DNA from: an uncultured Lachnospiraceae bacterium
Lineage (GTDB): Bacteria > Bacillota > Clostridia > Lachnospirales > Lachnospiraceae
Assembly (NCBI GenBank): GCA_900317505.1
Contig: ONHB01000018.1
Coordinates: 1-64,000 of the forward strand
Reading direction: 5' to 3'
DNA length: 64,000 bases
Shown: in pieces, positions 1 to 7,745 of the stretch
How the letters are laid out: the number at the start of each line of letters is the position of its first letter
How positions within the stretch are numbered: the first letter of the stretch is position 1
Made by a program: the position numbers and the translations under genes
The notes under the pieces: model-generated
Seen by the model: the letters and a program-made list of their open reading frames with translations, nothing else
Told to the model about the DNA's origin: nothing
Database searches by the model: none

Positions 1-56
1 TGGAAGTACAGTAATGTATGGAGCTGACATGTACTAATCGGTCGAGGGCTTGACCA
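1..56 (+). rRNA. 23S rRNA, 3' end only
   Basis: The first bases carry the conserved 3' terminal segment of bacterial 23S rRNA (GACATGTACTAATCGGTCGA followed by GGGCTTGACC). The rest of the gene lies upstream of the window, so only the end is annotated, and the exact last base is approximate. No 5S rRNA is recognisable between this point and the first tRNA at 170. Confidence 0.85.
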
Positions 57-169
57 AAGCTGGAGACGGAAGTCTGGAAGAGAGAAGATCAGAGAGAGTA
101 AGTAGTGTTTGTTCGGTTTTGAAGGTACATCCGTAAGAGAATAAAGGATGAGCCTGAGTAATGAAATAA

Positions 170-241
170 TCCTCGATAGCTCAATGGTAGAGCACTCGGC
201 TGTTAACCGAGTTGTTGTAGGTTCGAGCCCTACTCGGGGAG
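170..241 (+). tRNA. tRNA-Asn (GTT)
   Basis: Cloverleaf with acceptor stem TCCTCGA pairing TCGGGGA, anticodon loop CTGTTAA (anticodon GTT) and a T loop starting GGTTCGA. No CCA is encoded. It is the first tRNA of the cluster that follows the rRNA genes. Confidence 0.95.
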
Positions 242-312
242 CTGACCTGATAAAGACGGAAGTCAAAGTCAGGAAGAGAGCTTTAGAAAAGCGAAACATG
301 GAAGAGCGTTAA

Positions 313-384
313 GGCTCCGTGGTCAAGCGGTTAAGACATCGCCCTTTCACGGCGGTAACACGGGTTCGATTCCCGTCGGAGTCA
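313..384 (+). tRNA. tRNA-Glu (TTC)
   Basis: Acceptor GGCTCCG pairs CGGAGTC with discriminator A. The anticodon loop contains TTC in the usual CCCTTTCACGG context. CCA is not encoded. Confidence 0.95.
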
Positions 385-406
385 TTATTTATTTTAGTTT
401 AGATAT

Positions 407-486
407 GCCGATGTGGTTCAATTCATGACAATAAGAGAGTGAAGCGAGCTTATTGTAGGCAGAGCAGTTGATTACAAATCAGCTGC
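407..486 (+). pseudogene. degenerate tRNA-Thr relic with hairpin insert and inverted anticodon arm
   Basis: Bases 407-423 repeat the first 17 bases of the intact tRNA-Thr at 499 with one change. A 34-base insert (424-457) follows in the D loop. It holds a perfect 8-bp inverted repeat, ACAATAAG (428-435) and CTTATTGT (449-456). The next bases, 458-467, return to the tRNA sequence (516-525). Then 469-486 is an exact 18-base reverse complement of 522-539, so the anticodon arm is flipped. There is no T arm or 3' acceptor strand, so it cannot be a working tRNA. Confidence 0.85.
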
Positions 487-498
487 GCAAATAGATGT

Positions 499-571
499 GC
501 CGATGTGGCTCAATTGGCAGAGCAGCTGATTTGTAATCAGCAGGTTATCGGTTCGAGTCCGATCATCGGCT
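499..571 (+). tRNA. tRNA-Thr (TGT)
   Basis: Acceptor GCCGATG pairs CATCGGC with discriminator T. The anticodon loop TTTGTAA gives anticodon TGT. This is the intact copy next to the broken one at 407-486. Confidence 0.95.
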
Positions 572-592
572 TTTACCTTTATGAGATATTTC

Positions 593-666
593 GGACCTTT
601 AGCTCAGTTGGTTAGAGCAACCGGCTCATAACCGGTCGGTCCTGGGTTCGAGTCCCCGAAGGTCCA
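593..666 (+). tRNA. tRNA with CAT anticodon (Met elongator or Ile2)
   Basis: Acceptor GGACCTT pairs AAGGTCC with discriminator A. The anticodon loop CTCATAA gives CAT. It lacks the mismatched first pair of an initiator tRNA. It may be elongator Met, or the Ile2 species whose C34 is changed to lysidine by TilS; the primary sequence alone does not settle this. Confidence 0.9.
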
Positions 667-709
667 TTCGAGATATGATCTCGATTTTTTATTAAGTTAC
701 AAATGATTT

Positions 710-783
710 GGCCTAGTGGCTCAGTTGGTTAGAGCGCCGCCCTGTCACGGCGGAGGTCGTCGGTTCGAGTCCGATCTGGGTCG
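710..783 (+). tRNA. tRNA-Asp (GTC)
   Basis: Acceptor GGCCTAG pairs CTGGGTC, with two G-T wobbles, and discriminator G. The anticodon loop CTGTCAC gives GTC. Confidence 0.95.
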
Positions 784-806
784 TTTGTATGAAAATTTCA
801 TACTGT

Positions 807-879
807 GGGATCTTAGCTCAGCTGGGAGAGCATCTGCCTTACAAGCAGAGGGTCACAGGTTCGAGCCCTGTAGGTCCCA
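807..879 (+). tRNA. tRNA-Val (TAC)
   Basis: Acceptor GGGATCT pairs AGGTCCC with discriminator A. The anticodon loop CTTACAA gives TAC. Confidence 0.95.
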
Positions 880-901
880 TTAACAACTGTATAGTTGTTG
901 G

Positions 902-985
902 GCTGGTGTGGCGGAACTGGCAGACGCGCAGGACTTAAAATCCTGTGGTGGCGACATCGTACCGGTTCGATTCCGGTCACCAGCA
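902..985 (+). tRNA. tRNA-Leu (TAA)
   Basis: Acceptor GCTGGTG pairs CACCAGC with discriminator A. The anticodon loop CTTAAAA gives TAA. The long variable arm (TGGTGGCGACATCGTA region) is typical of a class II leucine tRNA. Last gene of the cluster before the terminator. Confidence 0.95.
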
Positions 986-996
986 TTCAGACAAAG

Positions 997-1036
997 TCTC
1001 GAGGCGTTGAGTATTCAGCGTTTCGGGATTTTTTTT
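997..1036 (+). terminator. rho-independent terminator of the rRNA/tRNA operon
   Basis: A 13-bp stem with several G-T wobbles, TCTCGAGGCGTTG pairing CAGCGTTTCGGGA around a 6-base loop, is followed by eight T (1029-1036). It lies 11 bases after tRNA-Leu and plausibly ends the whole operon. Confidence 0.85.
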
Positions 1037-1218
1037 GCGGAAATATACTAATTTTTATACTTATTTTATTGTAAAAAACATAGGGATAACATAAAATATA
1101 GAAAATATGACATAAAAGAAATACAGACCGGTAAAAGCAGTTGATGCATATAAACGATTGAATATTGACCGATAAAAGCAGATACACCAATTATAGATAA
1201 GATATCAGGGGGATTATT

Positions 1219-2658
1219 ATGTACTGTCCAAATTGTGGTAACAAATGTGAAGATGATGCTAAATATTGCAGAAAATGTGGAAAAGCACTCTGTGATACAG
1301 ACAAAGTAGATAATACAACTTATGAAAATCATGGGGATTCAGCAGATGATATAGTCTATGAAAATCATGGAGATTCAATAGATGATATAACTTGTGAAAC
1401 TCATGGAGAAAAGAAAAATTCTACAGCTATTATAATTGGGATTTCAGTAGTTGCAATTATAGTGGTCGCTGTACTCATATTTATTTTTAGTTTTTTTATT
1501 ACAAATAAGAAGCACAGCGAATCGACAGATAAGTCTGATTTTGCAGAAAATCAGGTAGATGTACAGGTAGATGATATGTCAAAAACTGGTGAAGCGGATG
1601 ATGCGTCAGATGCTATGTCGGAGACGGAGGATGATAAGGTTGGAAGTGCAGACAATCAGGGTGCATCGGGTGATCTTGACTGGCAGACCATTTATTTAGA
1701 TTATTGTGATCATCTCAAGAAGGTCGGAAGAATTAATAATTATCTTTCTGCCGGTCTGATCTATGTAGATGATGATGATATTCCGGAATTGTATCTGGAG
1801 GGAGACTGTGAGGCAACAGGATGTCTCATTTTGACCTGTGGAAATGGTGTTGTGGATGAACTTCAGACAAGCCGTTTGTATTTTAACTATATTGAAAGGC
1901 AGAATCTTCTGGATAATGCTGAGGGTCATATGGGATATTATTATGATTATGTGTATACCATTGAGAACGGAAAATGGAAGTGTATCGGAGAAGGCACCTA
2001 TGAAGAGGTGTATGATGACACAGGTTATGTAGTGGATGAAGACGGAAATGCAGTGATGGAATATACATGGATGGGTGAGCCAACGGATGAGGCCGGATAT
2101 GATCAAAAGCTGAAAGAAGTTTATGATTACAACCTTGCTATAAATCCGGTTGGATATACATGGGAGGAGCTTTATTCCATTCTTGAGACCGGAAGCACAA
2201 CATCAGTCAATCACCGTTATGAGCTTATTGTAGATGATGTCACATGGAAAGAGGCAGAAGAGCTTTGCAGGCAAAAGGGAGGCTATCTAGCAACTTTGAC
2301 ATCGAAGGAGGAGTTTGATCGAGTGACCCGACAGATTGAAGATGAGGGTAAGACCGGAATCAGCTTTTTTGTTGGAGCAACAAGGGATGAAGAGTACACA
2401 GATAACTACAGTTATCACTGGGTTCATGACCACCGGAATGACAACATGTTTTCTTCAGCGATGGGTTCTTTCTGGCTGCCGGGTGAGCCGAGCTATTCGG
2501 AGACGAGAGACGACAATGTGACCGTTGAAGAGAGGTATGTGGATTATATTTATCGTAAAAGTGATGGCAGGGGATATTTGAATGATGTTACCAATGATAT
2601 TTTGGAGCAGGCTCCTTCACTCAAGGGCGCAATCGGATATATCTGCGAATATGATTAG
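1219..2658 (+). CDS. membrane protein with zinc ribbon and extracellular C-type lectin-like domain
   Basis: The 479-residue protein has three parts. An N-terminal zinc ribbon has the pairs CPNC (3-6) and CRKC (17-20). Then come imperfect 12-residue repeats (YENHGDS...DDI, residues about 35-64) and one membrane segment at about 70-94. The outside part holds an acidic linker, a middle domain rich in Asp/Tyr, and from about residue 333 a C-type lectin-like domain (WKEAEELCRQKGGYLATLTS, later FWLPGEP and GYICEYD). Start ATG 1219 follows AGGGGG. CTLDs bind sugars or proteins, often with calcium; the ligand here is unknown. The zinc ribbon faces the cytoplasm if orientation follows the membrane segment. 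Confidence 0.8.
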   Translation: MYCPNCGNKCEDDAKYCRKCGKALCDTDKVDNTTYENHGDSADDIVYENHGDSIDDITCETHGEKKNSTAIIIGISVVAIIVVAVLIFIFSFFITNKKHSESTDKSDFAENQVDVQVDDMSKTGEADDASDAMSETEDDKVGSADNQGASGDLDWQTIYLDYCDHLKKVGRINNYLSAGLIYVDDDDIPELYLEGDCEATGCLILTCGNGVVDELQTSRLYFNYIERQNLLDNAEGHMGYYYDYVYTIENGKWKCIGEGTYEEVYDDTGYVVDEDGNAVMEYTWMGEPTDEAGYDQKLKEVYDYNLAINPVGYTWEELYSILETGSTTSVNHRYELIVDDVTWKEAEELCRQKGGYLATLTSKEEFDRVTRQIEDEGKTGISFFVGATRDEEYTDNYSYHWVHDHRNDNMFSSAMGSFWLPGEPSYSETRDDNVTVEERYVDYIYRKSDGRGYLNDVTNDILEQAPSLKGAIGYICEYD

Positions 2659-2680
2659 AAGATAGGTGGAGTGTATTGAT

Positions 2681-2926
2681 ATGGAAGATCGGTTTTATTA
2701 TCAGCAGGGAATGTGTGAGGCGCTGAGCCTGAACAGTCTGAATCCTGTTTTGTATCAGGGTGAAGGAGAAAAAAGTAAAGAATACCACAAGGTAAGGATG
2801 GCCTGCAGTGCCATTGAAAGCGGAGTTTGCACAATGGCTGATAACTGCAGGATTTTTGAAGAGGCGCCGGAGATCGCAGAGGATGATGGTGCACAGATGG
2901 TAAAGGAAAAATATCGGGCTGTATGA
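2681..2926 (+). CDS. small hypothetical protein
   Basis: An 81-residue soluble protein beginning MEDRFYYQQGMCEAL. The start at 2681 is preferred because AGGTGG (2664-2669) sits about 11 bases upstream; a GTG at 2666 lies inside that site. It contains three cysteines, all in the half around residues 42-58, and an acidic C-terminal third. I do not recognise the family. It lies 22 bases after the lectin-domain gene and 53 bases before the DUF4230 gene on the same strand, so all three could share a transcript. Confidence 0.6.
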   Translation: MEDRFYYQQGMCEALSLNSLNPVLYQGEGEKSKEYHKVRMACSAIESGVCTMADNCRIFEEAPEIAEDDGAQMVKEKYRAV

Positions 2927-2979
2927 TTTTTTTCATGAAAATAACATATACTTCATAAAGGCGACAGAAAGGTACCAGT

Positions 2980-3639
2980 ATGGATAAAAAGATCAAGAAG
3001 ATTATATTTTGTGTAGTGATCGTACTTGTGATGGCTGCGACAGGCATTGTTGTATTCAAATGCACGAGTGCATACTATAAAAAGCATCCGGCGACAAAGG
3101 TAAAAGAGGTGGTCAACACTCAGAATGTATATATTGAAAAGGATATTGTGCTTTCAGGTGAAACGATTGAGGCGGGAATCCGTGATATTGGCAAGCTAAA
3201 TACCGCAGAGTATTATTTTACGCATGTAGAAACGTTTGACAGCACAAAATCAATCCGCGAGTGGCCGATACCCGGCACGAGATCTTCATTTATCTACAGT
3301 TATGATGGCAGCATTTTTGCGGGAATTGATTTTTCAAAGATCGCATTGCAAAAGGATGATGAAAATAAAAAGATCACGATTTCTTTGCCTGATCCGGAGA
3401 TCATCAGTTCACAGATCGATCCGGACAGCTGCACGGTGTATGAAGAAAAAAATAATATTCTGAATCCCATTCATGTAAGTGATGTGACGGATTCTTTTGA
3501 GGATATGATCGACAGCGAGGTTGCCAAGGCGATTGACAATGGCATTTTGGACCGCGCCAGAGACAATGCAAAATCGTTGATTGAGAATTTTGTAAAAAGC
3601 GGATATGCGGTTGGTGATTACAAGATTGTGTTTGAGTAA
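2980..3639 (+). CDS. DUF4230 family membrane-anchored protein
   Basis: A 219-residue protein with one N-terminal membrane segment (about 7-27) and the rest outside. It matches the general pattern of DUF4230: ELxT-like start after a strand (IGKLNTAEYYFTHVE), a central segment YDGSIFAGIDFSKI, then strands ending ISLPDPEI and a C-terminal helical part. The molecular role of the family is not known to me. A ribosome site (GGCGACAGAAAGG) precedes ATG 2980. The zinc peptidase gene follows 42 bases downstream. Confidence 0.7.
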   Translation: MDKKIKKIIFCVVIVLVMAATGIVVFKCTSAYYKKHPATKVKEVVNTQNVYIEKDIVLSGETIEAGIRDIGKLNTAEYYFTHVETFDSTKSIREWPIPGTRSSFIYSYDGSIFAGIDFSKIALQKDDENKKITISLPDPEIISSQIDPDSCTVYEEKNNILNPIHVSDVTDSFEDMIDSEVAKAIDNGILDRARDNAKSLIENFVKSGYAVGDYKIVFE

Positions 3640-3681
3640 ATCAGAGAATTTATCATAATATTTAGAAAGAAGTGACAGATA

Positions 3682-4368
3682 ATGTATTTTGATCCTACGT
3701 ATATTTTGGTGTTGATCGGTGCTTTGATCAGTATGGTGGCATCGATCAATGTGAACAGTACTTACAGAAGATTTAGTACAGTGATGAGTATGAGAGGTGT
3801 TCGTGCGGAAGAGGCGGCACAGCGTATTTTGCATGATGCCGGAATTTATGATGTGCGGATTGAAAGAATCCGTGGAGAACTGACAGACCATTATTCGCCG
3901 TCGGAAAAGGTATTGAGACTTTCTGATGCTGTATATGGCTCGACGTCTGTGGCTGCAATCGGAGTTGCAGCTCACGAATGCGGACATGCTATTCAGCACA
4001 AGGTGGGATATGTGCCGCTTAGTCTCAGGTCTCTTTCTGTTCCGGTTGCCAATATTGGCTCCAAGCTTTCATGGCCTTTGATCCTGATCGGACTTTTGAT
4101 CGGTTCTACACCGCTTGCACAGATCGGTGTAATCCTGTTTCTGGCAGTTGTGCTGTTCCAGTTGATCACGCTGCCGGTTGAGTTTAATGCATCCCATCGT
4201 GCGCTTCAGGTACTGAAACAGGACAGTATGCTCAGTATGGATGAGCTGTCCGGGGCAAGAAAGGTATTGACTGCGGCAGCTTTGACCTATGTGGCTGCGC
4301 TGTTTTCTACGATTTTACAGCTTTTGAGACTAGTAATGATCGTAAATGGCGGGCGCAGAAGAGACTGA
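3682..4368 (+). CDS. membrane-bound neutral zinc metallopeptidase, YugP-like
   Basis: A 228-residue integral membrane protein of the Zn_peptidase_2 family (Bacillus YugP type). An N-terminal membrane segment (about 5-25) precedes the zinc motif HECGH at residues 98-102, where the histidines bind zinc and Glu99 is the catalytic base. Two or three hydrophobic segments follow (about 125-165 and 200-225). The later sequence EFNASHRAL matches the conserved E...N...R region of the family that supplies the third ligand. Substrates are not established. ATG 3682 follows a weak AGAAGTGACAG site. Confidence 0.8.
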   Translation: MYFDPTYILVLIGALISMVASINVNSTYRRFSTVMSMRGVRAEEAAQRILHDAGIYDVRIERIRGELTDHYSPSEKVLRLSDAVYGSTSVAAIGVAAHECGHAIQHKVGYVPLSLRSLSVPVANIGSKLSWPLILIGLLIGSTPLAQIGVILFLAVVLFQLITLPVEFNASHRALQVLKQDSMLSMDELSGARKVLTAAALTYVAALFSTILQLLRLVMIVNGGRRRD

Positions 4369-4405
4369 TACTCGCCAGTTGTGCAAGCACATTGGCTCTC
4401 TTGTG

Positions 4406-5053
4406 CTATATCACATAGGCATACATGAAGATAAAATGACACAGGCTTCCGGCCATGACAAATAAATGAAAAATTTCATGTGAACCGAAGTTTTTGTGCC
4501 GGGCATTGAAGATCGGAAGCTTTAATGCATAGATAATACCACCGATTGTATAGATGATGCCGCCGGAAAGCAGCCATGCAAAGGCGGCCGGTGTGATGGC
4601 TTTGACCAGTGGTTTCATGCAGAAGATGCAGAGCCAGCCCATGGCGATATAAACTACGGACGAAAACCATTTAGGGCAGGTAATCCACAGGATTTTGACA
4701 GCAATGCCAATGACTGCAAGTGACCAGATGGCAATTAGCATTGGATAACCTAGCTTGTGTGGCAATACCAGGAGGCAGACCGGAGTATAGGAGCCGGCGA
4801 TCAAAATGAAAATAGCTGAATGATCAATCTTTCGGAATATTTTTATTTTGGGAGCCGGAAGGATCACAGAGTGATATATACCGCTGGCTGCATACAATAT
4901 CATCATGCTCAGACAAAAGACGAGCATAGAAATAAAGTCGGGCAGGCCGATACCTGCAGCCTTGATCAATAAAGGAAGGGTACCTCCCATTGTAAGAAAA
5001 AAGGCAATGATGTGTGTGATTGCACTGCCGGGATCACGTAATGATATCTGCAT
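4406..5053 (-). CDS. hemolysin III family (PAQR-type) membrane protein
   Basis: A 215-residue protein with about seven membrane segments. Family landmarks are GSAITHIIAF near the N-terminus, ILYAASGIYHS, the RKIDHSAIFILIAGSYTP block with its histidine and acid, and the C-terminal HEIFHLFVMAGSLCHF. These His/Asp/Ser residues are the conserved putative zinc site of the PAQR/HlyIII superfamily. The name comes from a Bacillus cereus pore-former; most bacterial members have no proven role, and membrane-lipid homeostasis is a common suggestion. It converges with the zinc peptidase gene. Confidence 0.85.
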   Translation of the reverse strand: MQISLRDPGSAITHIIAFFLTMGGTLPLLIKAAGIGLPDFISMLVFCLSMMILYAASGIYHSVILPAPKIKIFRKIDHSAIFILIAGSYTPVCLLVLPHKLGYPMLIAIWSLAVIGIAVKILWITCPKWFSSVVYIAMGWLCIFCMKPLVKAITPAAFAWLLSGGIIYTIGGIIYALKLPIFNARHKNFGSHEIFHLFVMAGSLCHFIFMYAYVI

Positions 5054-5176
5054 AAAAATTACCTCCTGATAAAAACGATGCCAAAGCTATATGGACCTGC
5101 GAAACAATGCAAGAGACTGATTGGCAAGGGATTGCAGTATAACCAGATGTTGTATGGCATCAAATAGCTAAATATG

Positions 5177-5190
5177 TTAAAGCGCTTGCA
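5177..5190. promoter_or_regulatory. cre-like / LacI-family operator palindrome
   Basis: TTAAAGCGCTTGCA differs at two places from the palindromic CcpA core TGAAAGCGCTTTCA. It lies in the gene-free gap 5054-5380, about 125 bases upstream of the HlyIII start on the minus strand. It may instead be a chance match or the site of another LacI-type regulator. Confidence 0.35.
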
Positions 5191-5318
5191 AAACTGTATC
5201 ACATAGTATTAAAAACTACATGATGATACTATGATATTATCAGAAGATAATTTATGTGTCAATTTGAAATTATATTTTAAATATTTTTGATTTTAAGTCT
5301 TTAATTCTAACTCTTTAG

Positions 5319-5377
5319 TTTGAAGGATTTTAACTTCAAGGTTTTAAATTTATGATTTGAAGGATTTTAATTTCAAG
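5319..5377. repeat. two direct copies of a 22-bp hairpin repeat after tspO
   Basis: TTTGAAGGATTTTAAC followed by TTCAAG (5319-5340) recurs with one change at 5356-5377, a 37-base period. Each copy is itself an imperfect palindrome (TTGAAG...CTTCAA). The pair lies just downstream of tspO in its transcription direction and could fold as weak hairpins at the end of its message. The rest of the gap 5191-5318 is AT-rich with nothing recognisable. Confidence 0.7.
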
Positions 5378-5380
5378 AGG

Positions 5381-5884
5381 TTAATTCAGGACCACAATTC
5401 CGAAGTTTAAATAAAAAGCATATGTACACCATAGGATATATGGGATAAATAAAATGCCGGCTATCCGGTTTATTTTTTTGTAAGCACTGTAGGTCTGGAA
5501 TACAAAGTACCAGAGTGCTGCTAAAATGATCAATGCACCAAAATGCCAGCCGAGGCGGAAAAATACAGGGCTCCACAGAATGTTGAGTGAAAGGCTGATG
5601 GAATACAGCAGCAAAGCCTTTTTGGCATCCGGTAAAGGATCGTATGCTTTGGTGACAGGTATTTTATCGGTAGAAAGAATCACAAGATAGGTGGCAATGC
5701 CCATCAGGACATAAAGTATTGTCCAGACGATTGGAAATACAATCGGAGCGGGCGCGAAAGGCGGTTGTTTGAGCTGGGAATAGTCGGAAAAAGAATTTCC
5801 TGTCAGCAAATAGGATATACCACCGGCGGCCAGCGCAATAATTACATTTAGTATCAGGAACTTAAAGGGTGAAATTTTTTTCAT
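5381..5884 (-). CDS. tspO: TspO/MBR family protein
   Basis: A 167-residue protein with five predicted membrane segments, the usual size for bacterial TspO. It shows the family's aromatic-rich motifs: QPPFAPAPIVFPIVWTILYV after helix 1, NILWSPVFF, and IPYILWCTYAFYLN near the end. TspO proteins bind tetrapyrroles and have been linked to stress sensing and porphyrin handling. Start ATG 5884 is chosen because GAGGTAAC lies 11 bases upstream; a longer reading from 5944 adds 20 residues that do not fit the family. Confidence 0.88.
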   Translation of the reverse strand: MKKISPFKFLILNVIIALAAGGISYLLTGNSFSDYSQLKQPPFAPAPIVFPIVWTILYVLMGIATYLVILSTDKIPVTKAYDPLPDAKKALLLYSISLSLNILWSPVFFRLGWHFGALIILAALWYFVFQTYSAYKKINRIAGILFIPYILWCTYAFYLNFGIVVLN

Positions 5885-5968
5885 GATCTTTGTTACCTCG
5901 TCAGAGGAGATTTGTACTATTCTATGAAAAAAATCCGGATTCATAACAAAAACTTATTGTAAAACCTG

Positions 5969-5997
5969 TTGGTTGTTATGAGAAAATACGCTATAAT
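5969..5997 (+). promoter_or_regulatory. candidate promoter for the GH9 gene
   Basis: TTGGTT (5969-5974) and a perfect TATAAT (5992-5997) are separated by 17 bases. The predicted start would be near 6004, giving a leader of about 150 bases before ATG 6156. Confidence 0.5.
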
Positions 5998-6073
5998 AAG
6001 CGCTAGGGTGCTAGAAGGCGTAAAAACTAAAATAATAATTAAACCAGAGATTAAACAAAAAGGAACTGAATCG

Positions 6074-6145
6074 AAAATTAGATGAAAATAAAATAGAACC
6101 CAAATTTAAAAATTAGATGAAAATAATAATAGGAACCAAACCAGG
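6074..6145 (+). repeat. direct repeat in the GH9 leader
   Basis: AAAATTAGATGAAAATAA starts at 6074 and again at 6109, each followed by similar ATAGAACC/ATAGGAACC bases. The 35-base period places two near-identical copies in the untranslated leader just before the GH9 ribosome site. The second copy carries an ATG, but the strong AGGAGG lies after it. Confidence 0.6.
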
Positions 6146-6155
6146 AGGACACAAA

Positions 6156-7745
6156 ATGGCTATTTATATAAATCAGATCGGATACGATATCAATGGAAAA
6201 AAGCATGCAACAATATCCGGCTGCAAAGGATATGAGTTGATCGATCAGGAAGGAAAAGTCGTGTTGAGCGGACAGGCCGAGGCGCTTTCTTTTGATGAGA
6301 GCAGTGGAGAAGAAATTGCTTTGATCGATTTTTCCGATGTAAAAGAAGCCGGAACTTACTATTTTAAAGATTCAGATGGTAACTGCAGTTATCATTTTCA
6401 GATTGGAAATAAGCTTTACGAGGACGTTGCAAAGGATGCTTTAAAGATGTTTTATTTCCAGCGTTGTGGTATGGAGCTGGAAGAAAAATATGCAGGAAAG
6501 TTTGCACATAAGGCATGTCATACCAAGCCGGTTTCGATACTTCGAAGAGAGGAAGAAATCGTGGACTGCTGCGGGGGCTGGCATGACGCCGGTGATTATG
6601 GAAAGTATACGACACCCGGAGCGGTTGCATTGGCACATCTTTTATATGCATATGAACTAAATAAGGAGGCATTCGTGGACGAGATTGGTATTCCGGAGAG
6701 TGGAAACGGTGTGCCGGATATTCTGAATGAATGTCGTTATGAACTGGAGTTTCTTTTGAAAATGCAGGAAAAAGACGGTGGTGTGGCGCATAAATGTACA
6801 GCCCTGCTACACCCGGATTTTGTTATGCCTGAGGATGATGAGCCGCCGTTTTACCGTATACCGGTTTCCTCTCTGGCAACAGCGGACTATGCAGCAATCT
6901 GCGCGATGGCAGTGCGTATTTATGAAAAATATGATACGGATTTTGCGGACAGACTGCGTAAATCAGCTGTGGACGCATGGGAATGGCTGTTAAAAAATCC
7001 CGGCTTGGATTTTGAAGATCCGGCTGAAAGTAAAACAGGTGCATATGATGATTGTTGTGATGCGGATGAACGTTTATGGGCAGCCGTTGAGATTTATCGT
7101 TTGACAAAGGACGACAGATGCATCGGTGTGATCAACCAGATTTTTGAAATGAGAATATGTCTGACTGCGCTTGGCTGGAAGGATGTCGGCGGACTGGCTG
7201 CAATGGCTGCACTGACTGCCAAGAAAGATACTTTTGATCCGTTTATTACGGAGCGATTCCGTGATGCCTGGATCACAGAGGCAGACCGACTTGTAAAAGT
7301 AGCAGAGGCTAACTCTTTTGATATTGCGATGCATGCTTATGATTTTGGATGGGGCAGCAATATGGTAGTCTTAACCAATGCCATGGTGCTTTGTTTTGCG
7401 GCAAAGCTTACCGGAGAGGCAAAATATCAGACAGCGGCTTTATATCAGCTTGATTATATTTTTGGGCGTAATCCGTTGGCAATCAGCTATGTGACCGGTT
7501 ATGGGGAACATGCTTTTAAACAGCCTCACAACAGACCGACGATCGTGGATGGAGTGGAAGAGCCAATTCCCGGATATGTATCCGGCGGTCCCAACAAGGC
7601 TCCATGTGATCCTGATGCGCTGGCAGCAATTCCCGAACATACAGCACCGATGAAGTGCTATGTGGACGATTGGAGATCATATTCTACCAATGAGATCACG
7701 ATTTACTGGAATTCACCGCTTGTATTTATTCTTTCTTTTTTGTAA
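6156..7745 (+). CDS. cytoplasmic glycoside hydrolase family 9 glucanase
   Basis: A 529-residue GH9 enzyme, predicted to cleave beta-1,4-glucan or cellodextrins with inversion. An N-terminal Ig-like domain (about 1-85, starting INQIGYD) precedes the alpha6/alpha6 barrel. CCGGWHDAGDYGKY carries the catalytic-base aspartates, QPHNRPT is the conserved histidine/arginine region, and the acid Glu lies in YSTNEITIYWNSPL near the C-terminus. There is no signal peptide, so it should act inside the cell on imported oligosaccharides, possibly as an exo-glucosidase as in other intracellular GH9 proteins. ATG 6156 follows AGGAGG. The last 20 bases overlap the convergent AraC gene. Confidence 0.9.
   Translation: MAIYINQIGYDINGKKHATISGCKGYELIDQEGKVVLSGQAEALSFDESSGEEIALIDFSDVKEAGTYYFKDSDGNCSYHFQIGNKLYEDVAKDALKMFYFQRCGMELEEKYAGKFAHKACHTKPVSILRREEEIVDCCGGWHDAGDYGKYTTPGAVALAHLLYAYELNKEAFVDEIGIPESGNGVPDILNECRYELEFLLKMQEKDGGVAHKCTALLHPDFVMPEDDEPPFYRIPVSSLATADYAAICAMAVRIYEKYDTDFADRLRKSAVDAWEWLLKNPGLDFEDPAESKTGAYDDCCDADERLWAAVEIYRLTKDDRCIGVINQIFEMRICLTALGWKDVGGLAAMAALTAKKDTFDPFITERFRDAWITEADRLVKVAEANSFDIAMHAYDFGWGSNMVVLTNAMVLCFAAKLTGEAKYQTAALYQLDYIFGRNPLAISYVTGYGEHAFKQPHNRPTIVDGVEEPIPGYVSGGPNKAPCDPDALAAIPEHTAPMKCYVDDWRSYSTNEITIYWNSPLVFILSFL

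Noticed and set aside
987..1332. Minus-strand frames of 67 and 88 residues upstream of the zinc-ribbon gene
   Set aside because: They cross the terminator and the start of a well-supported gene, have no ribosome site and show AT-rich, Phe/Ile/Tyr-heavy chance composition.
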